A DNA stretch of 64,000 nt, taken from contig CP142456.1 in NCBI GenBank assembly GCA_038049695.1, forward strand, positions 80,747,422 through 80,811,421, read 5' to 3'. A program made the translations under genes and the position numbers. The notes under the pieces are model-generated. The model did not search any database, was not told the origin of the DNA, and worked only from the letters and a program-made list of their open reading frames with translations. Below are positions 46,943 through 58,960 of the stretch, in pieces. How positions within the stretch are numbered: the first letter of the stretch is position 1; each line of letters opens with the position of its first letter. Source of the DNA: Cinnamomum chago (taxonomy: Eukaryota; Streptophyta; Magnoliopsida; Laurales; Lauraceae).

Positions 46943-49580
46943 GTTGATTATAGGATTGCAAAAGCTTTTGTGTCATTGCTCTAGATTAGATACGTGATAA
47001 CACTCAATGCTTTTAAATTTTCTTTCCCAGATGTGCTCTCTTAAGGGCCCCTCTGTTTGCATGGAATTGAGTTTTTAAGAATTTATTATCAAGCGAATCA
47101 CGCCGATGATCATTAAAGACTACGAGTGATGAAAGATTTAAGGATGGAGTTGTAGACCGGAGCAAATTACTTTAATAGAGTGATATCTCAGATTTTATTC
47201 TTTAATTACTGGGATGATATTTGACGACCATTTATATATTTCTAGTTTTATTCATGGGGAAGCATGTATATTAGAAAGATTAGAAATTGATTTCAACACG
47301 TATCAATTGCCAAAGTCAGCTTTTGTGATTTTTTTCTTTCTATTCATATCATATGGGGGTTCATTAGACATGGGCTACAAGAAAAAACACAACTATCGAT
47401 TCTTTGAATCTATTTTATGTTAATTAGAAATGGAAAGGCCTTGCGACTTTATTCGGACATTCACTCAGCTTTACCGCTGCTGGAATCGGCGGTAAACTCG
47501 TTACTTTCCAGATTTCCTCCTCTCTAAGAGGAGGAAAACCGGAAATTGCAGGTAAACCGTGGCGGAAATATTGAAAACCGATTTTGTAGCCTTTTCTTTC
47601 CTCCTTTTATGATAATTTGAAATGAAAAGGCATTGCGCCTTTATTTGGACACTCACTAACCTTTACCGCTGCTGGAATCGGCGATAAACTCGCATTTTCC
47701 AGTATTCCTCCTCTGTGAGAGGAGGAAAACTGGAAACTGCAGGTATACCGCGGATACTTACGGCGGAAATCTCGAAAACCCATTTTTTAGCCTTTTTTTC
47801 CTTCCTTTCCTTTAAAGTGGGTCACGGGTCGGGGCTTGGTTCACAAAATGATGGATGGACATGTGTGAATAACAATTGGATGAAATAATATCAAATCACA
47901 ATAAACACACAATAAATCGTAAATTAATTTTACAGTTGAAGTGAAGTAAATGGTCAATATAAGAGAGAACAAAATTTAAGATGTGTTAGAATCAAAAGGT
48001 GAGAGGAGCATTTTTATTTCTTCTCTTGAAAAGGATAGTGTTTTCTCTGTTTGTAAGTGAGCTCTTGGATTGGGCTTTGGGTATGGGGTTCAGTTATTAA
48101 CAGATGGGCCATGTTCGGGTTGTTTATTTATTTATTTGCACTTAGTGCTTGAGAGCCGGAATCCCCGTTCGGCCGAGATATATATAGATATATTTATGAG
48201 GGAAGGTGGGAGCAGTGATGCGAGGACTGAAACCCATGACCTCTCACAGCTGAGCTGGCGTACGACTAGGGATAAAAATGGGTCCCCGATTCTCCGATTA
48301 CGCGCAAGTTCCGACCCGTTAAAGCCGGGTCTGCGTCCTTAATAATGCCCCGATAAGTAAATGGGTTCGGGTCCGGTTCCACTATGGATCAGACCCGTTA
48401 ACCCGATACCCAATATATTACCTCAATTTTCCAAAATCTGTCCTGAAAATCATATTTTTTTTAATATCATTCTCTACCTAGACCCGGACCTGGATCTAAA
48501 CCTTTCTCATATATTGTTCTGGTTTCGGTTCCAGAGACAAGGAATCGGTTCCGAAACGGTTCCGGGTCCGGATCCGGTTCCACCTTCTCTTTCTTATTTC
48601 ACTTGTTACGTAGCCCAAGCGTTGAACATCATTTTTGCTCGTCCTAAAGTGAGAATGCAGCCCATGACAATTATGTAAGTGTCTAAGTATCTCATTGCCA
48701 TGCACAACCTAAATTTCCCGAGAAATCTCCACACTAAATACATCTTTGGTTCGACGAAATTATTGACTCTTCCATACAAGGTGCAGAATTGTTACCATAA
48801 TAAACCAAAGATCCTAATATCTACGATCGAGAATGTACGTGAAACTAGCAGAACCCTTATTTCAACCGGACAAAAAAAAAAGCCTATACTCGCAAACATT
48901 TAGGGTTCCAATCGGGTTTCCGATTACACAGAAGTTCCGACCCGTAAAAAACCGGGTCTGGAACCTATTTTCGGTTCCGCTTCATAAACGGGTCCGGGTC
49001 CAGAACCTAATTTAGGTTCCGATTGATAAATGGGTCTGGGTCAAAATAGGTTCCGACCTGTGAACCCGGAACCCGGCATATGAGCATTTGATATTGCAAA
49101 TTGTACCTAAAAATTAACTTTTTTAAAACATTTTTACGTACAATACTAGCGGTAGTGGACTTGACTCACTACTATAAACTGAATGGTGTGCTTGTTTTAG
49201 GAAACATGAAGAATAAAGATAAATTAGAATCGATTTTGGAACTGGATTTCTGTCCACTAGGTAGAACCGGATCTGGGTTTTCCTATTGAAGCCCGGTCTG
49301 GAACCAACTGAACAAGTTGCTGGACAAAACCGGATTCAGAACCGAAACCGTTATTGAAAAACTGGTCCGAGTCCCCTATGGTTCCGATCCGGAACCGTTC
49401 CGTTTGCAGCCCTGCAAACATCACTGCCTTTCTGTGCAAGTAAGCGACCGGGTGGGGTTTTGCTGCGGTCCTCAAATAGTTATCGAGCTTGATTTGACCA
49501 GTTCCATCAGTCGTTCGACTTTCTGGTGAGGTCCAGAAAGTTTCCAAATCTAAGCATGTCAACAAAAATAAAGCTGAGAT
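46943..49580 (+). repeat. Macrosatellite unit 5
   Basis: 2638 bp and uninterrupted. The hAT-like segment is 48267-49414. Its first half is almost identical to unit 4, which points to a recent exchange or duplication between neighbours. Confidence 0.95.
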
Positions 49581-52118
49581 GTTGATTACAGGATTGCAAA
49601 ACCTTTTGTGTCATTGCTCTAGATTAGATAAGTGATAACACTCAATGCTTTTAAATTTTCTTTCCCAGATGTGCTCTCTTAAGGGCCCCTCTGTTTGCAT
49701 GGAATTGAGTTTTTTAGAATTTATTATCAAGTGAATCACGCCGATGATCATTAAAGACTACGAGTGATGAAAGATTTAAGGATGGAGTTGTAGACCGGAG
49801 CAAATTACTTTAATAGAGTGATATCTCGGATTTTATTCTTTAATTACTGGGATGATATTTGATGACCATTTATATATTTCTACTTTTATTCATGGGGAAG
49901 CATGTATATTAGAAAGACTAGAAATTGATTTCAACACGTGTCAATTGCCAAAGTCAGCTTTTGTGATTTTTTTCTTTCTATTCATATCATATGGGGTTTC
50001 ATTAGACATGGGCTACAAGAAAAAACACAATTATCGATTCTTTCAATCTATTTTATGCTAATTAGAAATGGAAAGGCCTTGCGACTTTATTCGGACATTC
50101 ACACATCTTTACCGCTGCTGGAATCGGCGGTAAACTCGTTACTTTCCAGATTTCCTCCTCCCTGAGAGGAGGAAAAAAGGAAATTGCTGGTAAACCGTGG
50201 CGGAAATATTGAAAACCGATTTTGTAGCCTTTTCTTTCCACCTTTTAGGATAATTTGAAATGAAAAGGCATTGCGACTTTATTTGGACACTCACTAACCT
50301 TTACCGCTGCTGGAATCGGCGGTAAACTCGCATTTTCCAGTATTCCTCCTCTGTGAGAGGAGGAAAACTGAAAACTACAGTTATACCGTGGATACTTATG
50401 GCGGAAATCTCGAAAACCCATTTTTTAGCCTTTTTTTCCTTCCTTTCCTTTATTGTGGGTCACGGGTCGGGGCTTGGTTCACAAAATGATGGATGGACAT
50501 GTGTGAATAACAATTAGATGAAATAATATCAAATCACAATAAACACACAATAAATCGTAAATTAATTTTACTGTTGAAGTGAAGTAAATGGTCAATATAA
50601 GAGAGAACAAAATTTAGGATGTGGTAGAATCAAAAGGTGAGAGTAGCATTTTTATTTCTTCTCTTGAAAAGGATAGTGTTTTCTCTGTTTGTAAGTGAGC
50701 TCATGGATTGGGCTTTGGGTATGGGGTTCAGTTATTAACAGATGGGCCATGCTCGGGTTGTTTATTTATTTATTTGCACTTAGTGCTTGAGAGCCGGAAT
50801 CCCCGTTCGGCCGATATATATATATATAGATATATTTATGAGGGAAGGTGGGAGCAGTGATGCGAGGACTCAAACCCATGACCTCTCACAGCTGAGCTGG
50901 CGTACGACTAGGGAAAAAATTGGATCTCCGATTCTCCGATTATGCGCAGGTTCCGACCCGTTAAAACCGGGTCTGCGTCCTTAATAATGCGCCGATAAGT
51001 AAATGGGTTCGGGTCCGGTTCCACCTTGGTTCAGACCCGTGGACCCGATACCCAACATATTACCTCAATTTTCTGAAATCTCTCCTGAAAACCATATTTT
51101 TTTTAATATCATTCTCTACCTAGACCCGGACCTGGATTTAAACCCGTCTCGTGTATTGTTCTGGGTTCGGTTCCAGAGACAAGGAATCGGTTCCGAAACG
51201 GTTCCGGGTCCGGATCCGGTTCCACCTTCTCGTTCTTATTTCACTTGTTACATAGCCCATGCGTTAAACATCGTTTTTGCTCGTCCTAAAGTGAGAATGC
51301 AGCCCATGACAATTATTTATGTGTCTGAGTGTCTCATTGCCATGCACAACCTAAATTTCCCGAGAAATCTCCACACTAAATACATCTTTGGTTCTACGAA
51401 ATTATTCACTCTTCAATACAGGGTGCAGAATTGTTACCATAATAAACCAAAGATCCTAATATCTACGATCGAGAATGTATGTGAAACCAGCAGAACCTTC
51501 ATTTCAACCGGACAAAAAAAAATGCCTATACTCGCAAACATATAGGGTTCTAATCGGATTTCCGATTACACAGAAGTACCGACCCGTAAAAAACCGGGAC
51601 TGGAACCTATTTTCGGTTCCGCTTCATAAACGGGTCCGGGTCCATAACCTAATTTAGGTTCCGATTGATAAATGGGTCCGGGTCCAAATACGTTCCGACC
51701 TGCGGACCCGGAACCCGGCATATGAGCATTTGATATTACAAATTGTACCTAAAAATTAACTTTTTTGAGACATTTTTACGTACAATACTAGCGATAGTGG
51801 ACTTGACTCACTATTATAAACTGAATGGTGCTTGTTTTAGGAAACTTGAAGAATAAAGATAAATTAGAATCGATTTTAGAACAGGATTTATGTCCTCTAG
51901 GTAGAACCGGATCTGGGTTTTCCTATTGAAGCTCGGTTTGGAACCAACTAAACAAGTTGCCGGACAAAACCGGATTCAAAACCGGAACTGTTATTCAAAT
52001 ACTGGTCCGAGTCCCCTATGGTTCCGATCCGGAACCGTTCCGTTTGCAGCCCTGCAAACATCACTGCCTTTCTGTGCAAGTAAGCGACCGTGTGGGATTT
52101 TGCTGCGGTCCTTAAATA
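49581..52118 (+). repeat. Macrosatellite unit 6 (right end lost)
   Basis: The unit runs to a deletion junction near 52118, where the tail (GTCCTTAAAT) jumps to the GGGGTTCATTAGACAT position of the next unit. About 520 bases are missing. The hAT-like segment is 50909-52054. Confidence 0.92.
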
Positions 52119-54326
52119 TTGGGGTTCATTAGACATAGGCTACAAGAAAAAACACAACTATCGATTCTTTCAATCTATTTTATGTTAATTAGAAATGGAA
52201 AGGCCTTGCGACTTTATTCGGACATTCACACAACTTTACCGCTGCTGGAATCGGCGGTAAACTCGTTACTTTCCAGATTTCCTCGTCTCTGAGAGGAGGA
52301 AAACCGGAAATTTCAGGTTAACCGTGGCGGAAATATTGAAAACCGATTTTGTATCCTTTTCTTTCCTCCTTTTATGATACTTTGAAATGAAAAGGCATTG
52401 CGACTTTATGTGGATACTCACTAAGCTTTACCGCTGCTGGAATCGGCGGTAAACTCGTATTTTTCAGTTTTCTTCCTTTGTGAGAGGAGGAAATCTGGAA
52501 ATTGTAGGTATACCGCGGATACTTACGACGGAAATCTCGAAAACCCATTTTTTAGCCTTTTTTTCCTTCCTTTCCTTTATTGTGGGTCACGGGTCGGGGC
52601 TTGGTTCACAAAATGATGGATGGACATGTGTGAATAACAATTGGATGAAATAATATCAAATCACAATAAACACACAATAAATCGTAAATTAATTTTACTG
52701 TTGAAGTAAAGTAAATGGTCAATATAAGAGAGAAAAAAATTAAGGGTGTGGTTGAATCAAAAGGTTAGAGAGTAGCATTTTTTTTTCTTCTCTTAAAAAG
52801 GATAGTGTTTTCTTCGTTTGTAAGTGAGCTCATGGATTGGGCTTTGGGTATGGGGTTCAGTTATTAACAGATGGACCATGCTCGGGTTGTTTATTTATTT
52901 ATTTGCACTTAGTGCTTGAAAGCCAGAATCCCCGTTCGGCCGAGATATATATAGATATATTTATGAGTGAAGGTGGGAGCAGTGATGCGAGGACTCAAAC
53001 TCATGACCTCTCACAGTTGAGCTGGCGTACGACTAGGGATAAAAATGGGTCCCCGATTCTCTGATTATGCGCAGGTTCCGACCCGTTAAAACCGGGTCTG
53101 CGTCCTTAATAATGCCCCGATAAGTAAATGGGTTCGAGTTCGGTTCCACCTTGGTTCAGTCCCATGGACCCGATACCAAACATATTACCTCAATTTTCTG
53201 AAATCTCTCCTGAAAATAATATTTTTTTTAATATCATTCTCTACCTAGACCCGGACCTGGATTTAAACCCGTCTCATGTATTGTTCTGGGTTCGGTTCCG
53301 AAACGGTTCCGGGTCCGGATCCGGTTCCACCTTCTCTTTCTTATTTCACTTGTTACGTAGCCCATGCGTTGAACATCGTTTTTGCTCGTCCTAAAGTGAG
53401 AATGCAGCCCATGACAATTATGTATGTGTCTGAGTATCTCATTGCCATGCACAACCTAAATTTCCCGAGAAATCTCCACACTAAATATATCTTTGCTTCT
53501 ACGAAATTATTCACTCTTCAATACAGGGTGCAGAATTGTTACCATAATAAACCAAAGATCCTAATATCTAGGATCGAGAATGTACGTGAAACCAACAGAA
53601 CCCTCATTTCAACCGGACAAAAAAAAAGCATGTACTCGCAAACATTTAGGGTTCCAATCGGGTTTCCGATTACACAGTAGTCCCAACCCGTAAAAAACCG
53701 GGTCTGGAACCTATTTTCGGTTCCGCTTCATAAACGGGTCCGGGTCCAGAACCTAATTTAGGTTCCGATTGATAAATGGGTCCGGGTCCAAATACGTTCC
53801 GACCTGCGGACCCGGAACCCGGCATATGAGCATTTGATATTGCAAATTGTACCTAAAAATTAACTTTTTTGAGACATTTTTACGTACAATACTAGCGGTA
53901 GTGGACTTGACTCACTATTATAAACTGAATCGTGTGCTTGTTTTAGGAAACATGAAGAATAAAGATAAATTAGAATCGATTTTGGAACAGGATTTATGTG
54001 CTCTAGGTAGAACCGGATTTGGGTTTTCCTATTGAAGCGCGGTCTGGAACCAACTAAACAAGTTGCTGGACAAAACCGGATTCAGAACCGGAACCGTTAT
54101 TCAAAAACTAGTCCGAGTCCCGTATGGTTCAGATCCGGAACCGTTCCGTTTGCAGCCCTGCAAACATCACTGCCTTTCTGTGAAAGTAAGCGACCGTGTG
54201 GGGTTTTGTTGCGGTCCTTAAATAGTTATCGAGCATGACTTGACCAGTTCCATCAGTCGTTCGGCTTTCTGGTTAGGTCCAGAGAGTTTCCAAATCTAAG
54301 CATGTCAACAAAAATAAAGCTGAGAT
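52119..54326 (+). repeat. Macrosatellite unit 7 (left end lost)
   Basis: Begins inside the lead block because of the deletion shared with unit 6. The hAT-like segment is 53034-54160 and is shorter by about 20 bases near 53297. Confidence 0.92.
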
Positions 54327-54895
54327 GTTGATTACAGGATTGCAAAACCTTTTGTGTCATTGCTCTAGATTAGATATGTGATAACACTCAATGCTTTTAA
54401 ATTTTCTTTCCCAGATGTGCTCTCTTAAGGGCCCCTCTGTTTGCATGGAATTGAGTTTTTAAGAATTTATTATCAAGTGAATCACGCCGATGATCATTAA
54501 AGACTACGAGTGATGAAAGATTTAAGGATGGAGTTGTAGACCGGAGCAAATTACTTTAATAGAGTGATATCTCGGATTTTATTCTTTAATTACTGGGATG
54601 ATATTTGATGACCATTTATATATTTCTACTTTTATTCATGGGTAAGCATGTATATTAGAAAGACTAGAAATTGATTTCTACACGTGTCAATTGCCAAAGT
54701 CAGCTTTTGTGATTTTATTTTTTTATTCATATCATATGGGGGTTCATTAGACATGGGCTACAAGAAAAAACAAAACTATCGATTCTTTCAATCTATTTTA
54801 TGTTAATTAGAAATGGAAAGGCCTTGCGACTTTATTCGGACATTCACTCAGCTTTACCACTGCTGGAATCGGCGGTAAACTCGTTACTTTCCAGA

Positions 54896-54920
54896 TTTCC
54901 TCCTCTCTGAGAGGAGGAAA
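54896..54920. repeat. Perfect 25-bp palindrome in the subrepeat (representative)
   Basis: Two 12-base arms, TTTCCTCCTCTC and GAGAGGAGGAAA, flank a single central T. Versions of this palindrome occur in both subrepeats of most units. The central base varies between units (for example at 59541 and 62174) while the arms are largely kept. Confidence 0.85.
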
Positions 54921-56209
54921 TCCGGAAATTGCAGGTTAACCGTGGCGGAAATATTGAAAACCGATTTTGTATCCTTTTCTTTCCTACTTTTATGATAATT
55001 TGAAATGAAAAGGCAATGCGACTTTATTTGGACATGTGTGAATAACAATTGGATGAAATAATATCAAATCACAATAAACACACAATAAATCGTAAATTAA
55101 TTTTACTGTTGAAGTGAAGTAAATGGTCAATATAAGAAAGAACAAAATTTAGGATGTGGTAGAATCAAAAGGTGAGAGAGTAGCATTTTTATTTCTTCTC
55201 TTTAAAAGGATAGTGTTTTCTCTGTTTGTAAGTGAGCTCATGGATTGAGCTTTTGGTATGGGGTTCAGTTATTAACAGATGGGCCATGCTCGGGTTGTTT
55301 ATTTATTTATTTGCACTTAGTGCTTGAGAGCCGGAATCCCCGTTCGGCCGAGATATATATAGATATATTTATGAGGGAAGGTGGGAGCAGTGATGCGAGG
55401 ACTCAAACCCATGACCTCTCACAGCTGAGCTGGCGTACGACTAGGGAAAAAAATAGGTCTCCGATTCTCCGATTATGCGCAGGTTCCGACCCGTTAAAAC
55501 CGGTTCTGCGTCCTTAATAATGCCCCGATAAGTAAATGGGTTCGGGTCCGGTCCCACCTTGGTTCAGACCCGTGGACCCGATACCCAACATATTACCTCA
55601 ATTTTCTGAAATCTCTCCTGAAAACCATATTTTTTTTAATATCATTCTCTACCTAGACCCGGACCTGGATTTAAACCCGTCTCATGTATTGTTCTGGGTT
55701 CGGTTCCAGAGACAAGGAATCGGTTCCGAAACGGTTCGGGGTCCGTATCCGGTTCCACCTTCTCTTTCTTATTTCACTTGTTACATAGCCCATGCGTTGA
55801 ACATAGTTTTTGCTCGTCCTAAAGTGAGAATGCAGCCCATGACAATTATGTATGTGTCTGAGTGTCTCATTGCCATGCACAACCTAAATTTCCCGAGAAA
55901 TCTCCACACTAAATACATCTTTGGTTCTACGAAATTATTCACTCTTCAATACAGGGTGCAGAATTGTTACCATAATAAACCAAAGATCCTAATATCTACG
56001 ATCGAGAATGTATGTGAAACCAGCAGAACCTTCATTTCAACCGGACAAAAAAAAAATGCCTATACTCGCAAACATATAGGGTTCCAATCGGGTTTCCGAT
56101 TACACAGAAGTACCGACCCGTAAAAAACCGGGACTGGAACCTATTTTCGGTTCCGCTTCATAAACGGGTCCGGGTCCATAACCTAATTTAGGTTCCGATT
56201 GATAAATGG

Positions 56210-58408
56210 TGTTAGGAATTTTGTAGATTGCAATTTGATGGATGCATTTCATACTAGCATCATTTGTTTTACACACTTATGCATTGTTTTAAGAAATCTT
56301 GAAATCTTGATTTATTCATGCATTGCTTTTAAGATTTGTAAAAGTTTCAATTTATGCATGATTTTCTTTTAAGACTTGGATGCATTTGTTTTGAAGAGAG
56401 TTTTAGAAAATCAAGCTAGCCTATGAGTTTTTAATCTTTCAAAATGTTTTAGGCTTTTTATGGTTAATGTTTTAAAACCCTTAGAATGATTTAAAACATG
56501 TTTTTAAGCTTGATTTATTGGCCCAAAGTTCCACCATAGAAAATCTTTGAAACATGAAAAAGTGGGAATTTTTGGTCCCCGCAATGTCGCCGGTCGACCG
56601 GCGCAGATGTCCCGGTCGACCGGGAACACTGCAGGCAGAAATTGCCTGGGGCTGTCTAACGGTCAGAAATATAGCCGTTGTGTGATCTCGGTCGACCGAG
56701 ACATGTTTGCAGGTCGACCGAGGACTTGCCGTTGGGCACTTTTTGCTATAAATATGAGTTCTTTCCTTTGCCAAAAGTTGGGATTTTTAAGCCCCTCCTT
56801 GAGAGGTTTTGAGGCATATTCAAGGGAAAATAACCAAGGGATGAAGGGGAGCATTAGGAAAGCTAAAGCTTGGATTAATGAAGTTAAATCACCAAGTAGG
56901 CTTTACTTTCCTTAATCATATGTTTTCATGCTTTGTTTTATTTTTGGCAAATCATTTCTAGCATGTTAAACTATGTTTGTGTTGTGTCCTTAACATGTTT
57001 TATGTTTTGAGTTGATTTATTGTTTTGGATACAACACCATATGATTCAATCCAAGTAGTACTTAATCTTTGGTAAATCTAAGTAGATCATGTTAATGAAA
57101 GAACCTTTGAAATTATATGTAACATGATTCCTATACTTGGTTGAATCTTTGGTTGTTGTTTTCCATCATAAGAAAATCACTTTCAAAACTATCTTATGTT
57201 TTGGACTCAACTTCTTTACAAATCATATGTTTTCATGTTTTGTTTTATCATTGGTAAATCTTTAGTAACATGTTAACCTATGATGTGTTGTATCCTTAGC
57301 ATGTCCTATATTTTGAATAGATCTATTGTTTTGGATGCATCACCATTTGATTCAATCCAAGTAGTACTTTATCTTTGGTAAATCTAAGTAGATCATGTTA
57401 ATGAAATATGTAACATGATTCATATACTTGGTTGAATCTTTGGTTGTTGTTTTTCCATCATAAGAAAATCTCTTTCAAATGTATCTTATGTTTAGGATTC
57501 AACATCTTTACAAATCATATGTGTATTATTGTTTTAAAGTTTCACAACTTGCCTTACTTTGATAGGTATATTACTTTCAAGTTGTATTTATAATTACATA
57601 TGATTTGTCCCCTCTTTTCAATCAAATCTATTTTTATGTTTTGAGCTTCATGTTGATTTGATTGACATCCCTATGCTTCACATGTTTAGAGCTAATTAAT
57701 TTCATACAACTTGTAAATCTTTGATCTCATTAACAAGTTGTTACTTTTAACATGTGATTAGCATTTCCTCAATTATAAATGTTTTTGAGCTAAAACTTTC
57801 AAAAGCCTTTGGCATACATTTATGAGCTTTCATTTTCAAAATGATTGAGGACCACACACACACACTTCATGTACTTTCATCTTTGCATTCATAGTGTGAG
57901 TGTGTATTAGTTTTTCACTTCCATATCCGCCTAATTAAGAGGCATTGTAATGAGCTTAATTGAATCTCCATCAAGTGTATGTTAGACACTAATTTAGTGA
58001 GATAACCAACCTTTCGTTGAAGAGGTTATTGCTTAGCCTATAAAAGCATAATGTATAGGTTGATGTTAAGCCTTGAAAAACATCATTATAAAGGTTATTG
58101 CTTAGCCTTGGAAAGCATATTGTAAAGGTTATTGCTTAGCCTATTGAAAAGCATAAATAGTGGGAATCCGGTGGGGTGTTGGATCACAAGCCGGTAGTGG
58201 ATGTAGGCATTGAGGCCTTACCACTATAAATACTTGTGTGATGGTGATTGCTTTGTGGTGATTCTTTTGTTAGCTTCCGCATCTTGTATGATTAATCATC
58301 ACATGTGACTAGTTTGTTTTAAAGAAGTTAAAATTGATTAAAATTGGTCATATTTGAAGCTCACCCTATTCTCCCCCCCTCTAGGGTTCGGATCCCCATG
58401 GACTTACA
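56210..58408 (+). mobile_element. Solo LTR C, 2199 bp
   Basis: Starts TGTTAGGAATTTTGTAG, ends CCCCATGGACTTACA, and is flanked by AATGG (56205-56209 and 58409-58413). It has the same family and orientation as LTR B and sits inside the hAT-like segment of unit 8. The TATA box is near 56745. Confidence 0.87.
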
Positions 58409-58960
58409 AATGGGTCCGGGTCCAAATAGGTTCCAACCTGTGGACCCGGAACCCGGCATATGAGCATTTGATATTGCAAATTGTACCTAAAAATTAACTT
58501 TTTTGAGACATTTTTACGTACAATACTAGCGGTAGTGGACTTAACTCACTACAATAAACTGAATGGTGTGCTTATTTTAGGAAACATGAAGAATAAAGAT
58601 AAATTAGAATCGATTTTGGAACAGGATTTATGTCCACTAGGTAGAACTGGATCTGGGTTTTCCTATTGGAGCCCGGTCTGGAACCAACTAAACAAGTTGC
58701 TGGACAAAACCGGATTCAGAACCGGAACCGTTATTCAAAAACTGGTCCGAGACCCCTATGGTTCCGATCCGGAACCGTTCCGTTTGCAGCCCTGCAAACA
58801 TCACTGCCTTTCTGTGAAAGAAAGCGACCGTGTGGGGTTTTGTTGCGGTCCTTAAATAGTTATCGAGCTTGATTTGACCAGTTCCATCAGTCATTTGGCT
58901 TTCTGGTTAGGTCTAGAGAGTTTCCAAATCTAAGCATTTCAACAAAAATGAAGGTGAGAT

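Larger units (their letters stand above)
54327..58960 (+). repeat. Macrosatellite unit 8 (deletion and solo LTR)
   Basis: 4634 bp, about 2430 net of the solo LTR. A deletion at about 55032-55036 removed the second palindrome subrepeat, joining two GGACA sites. The hAT-like segment (55442-58794) is split by solo LTR C. Confidence 0.92.
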
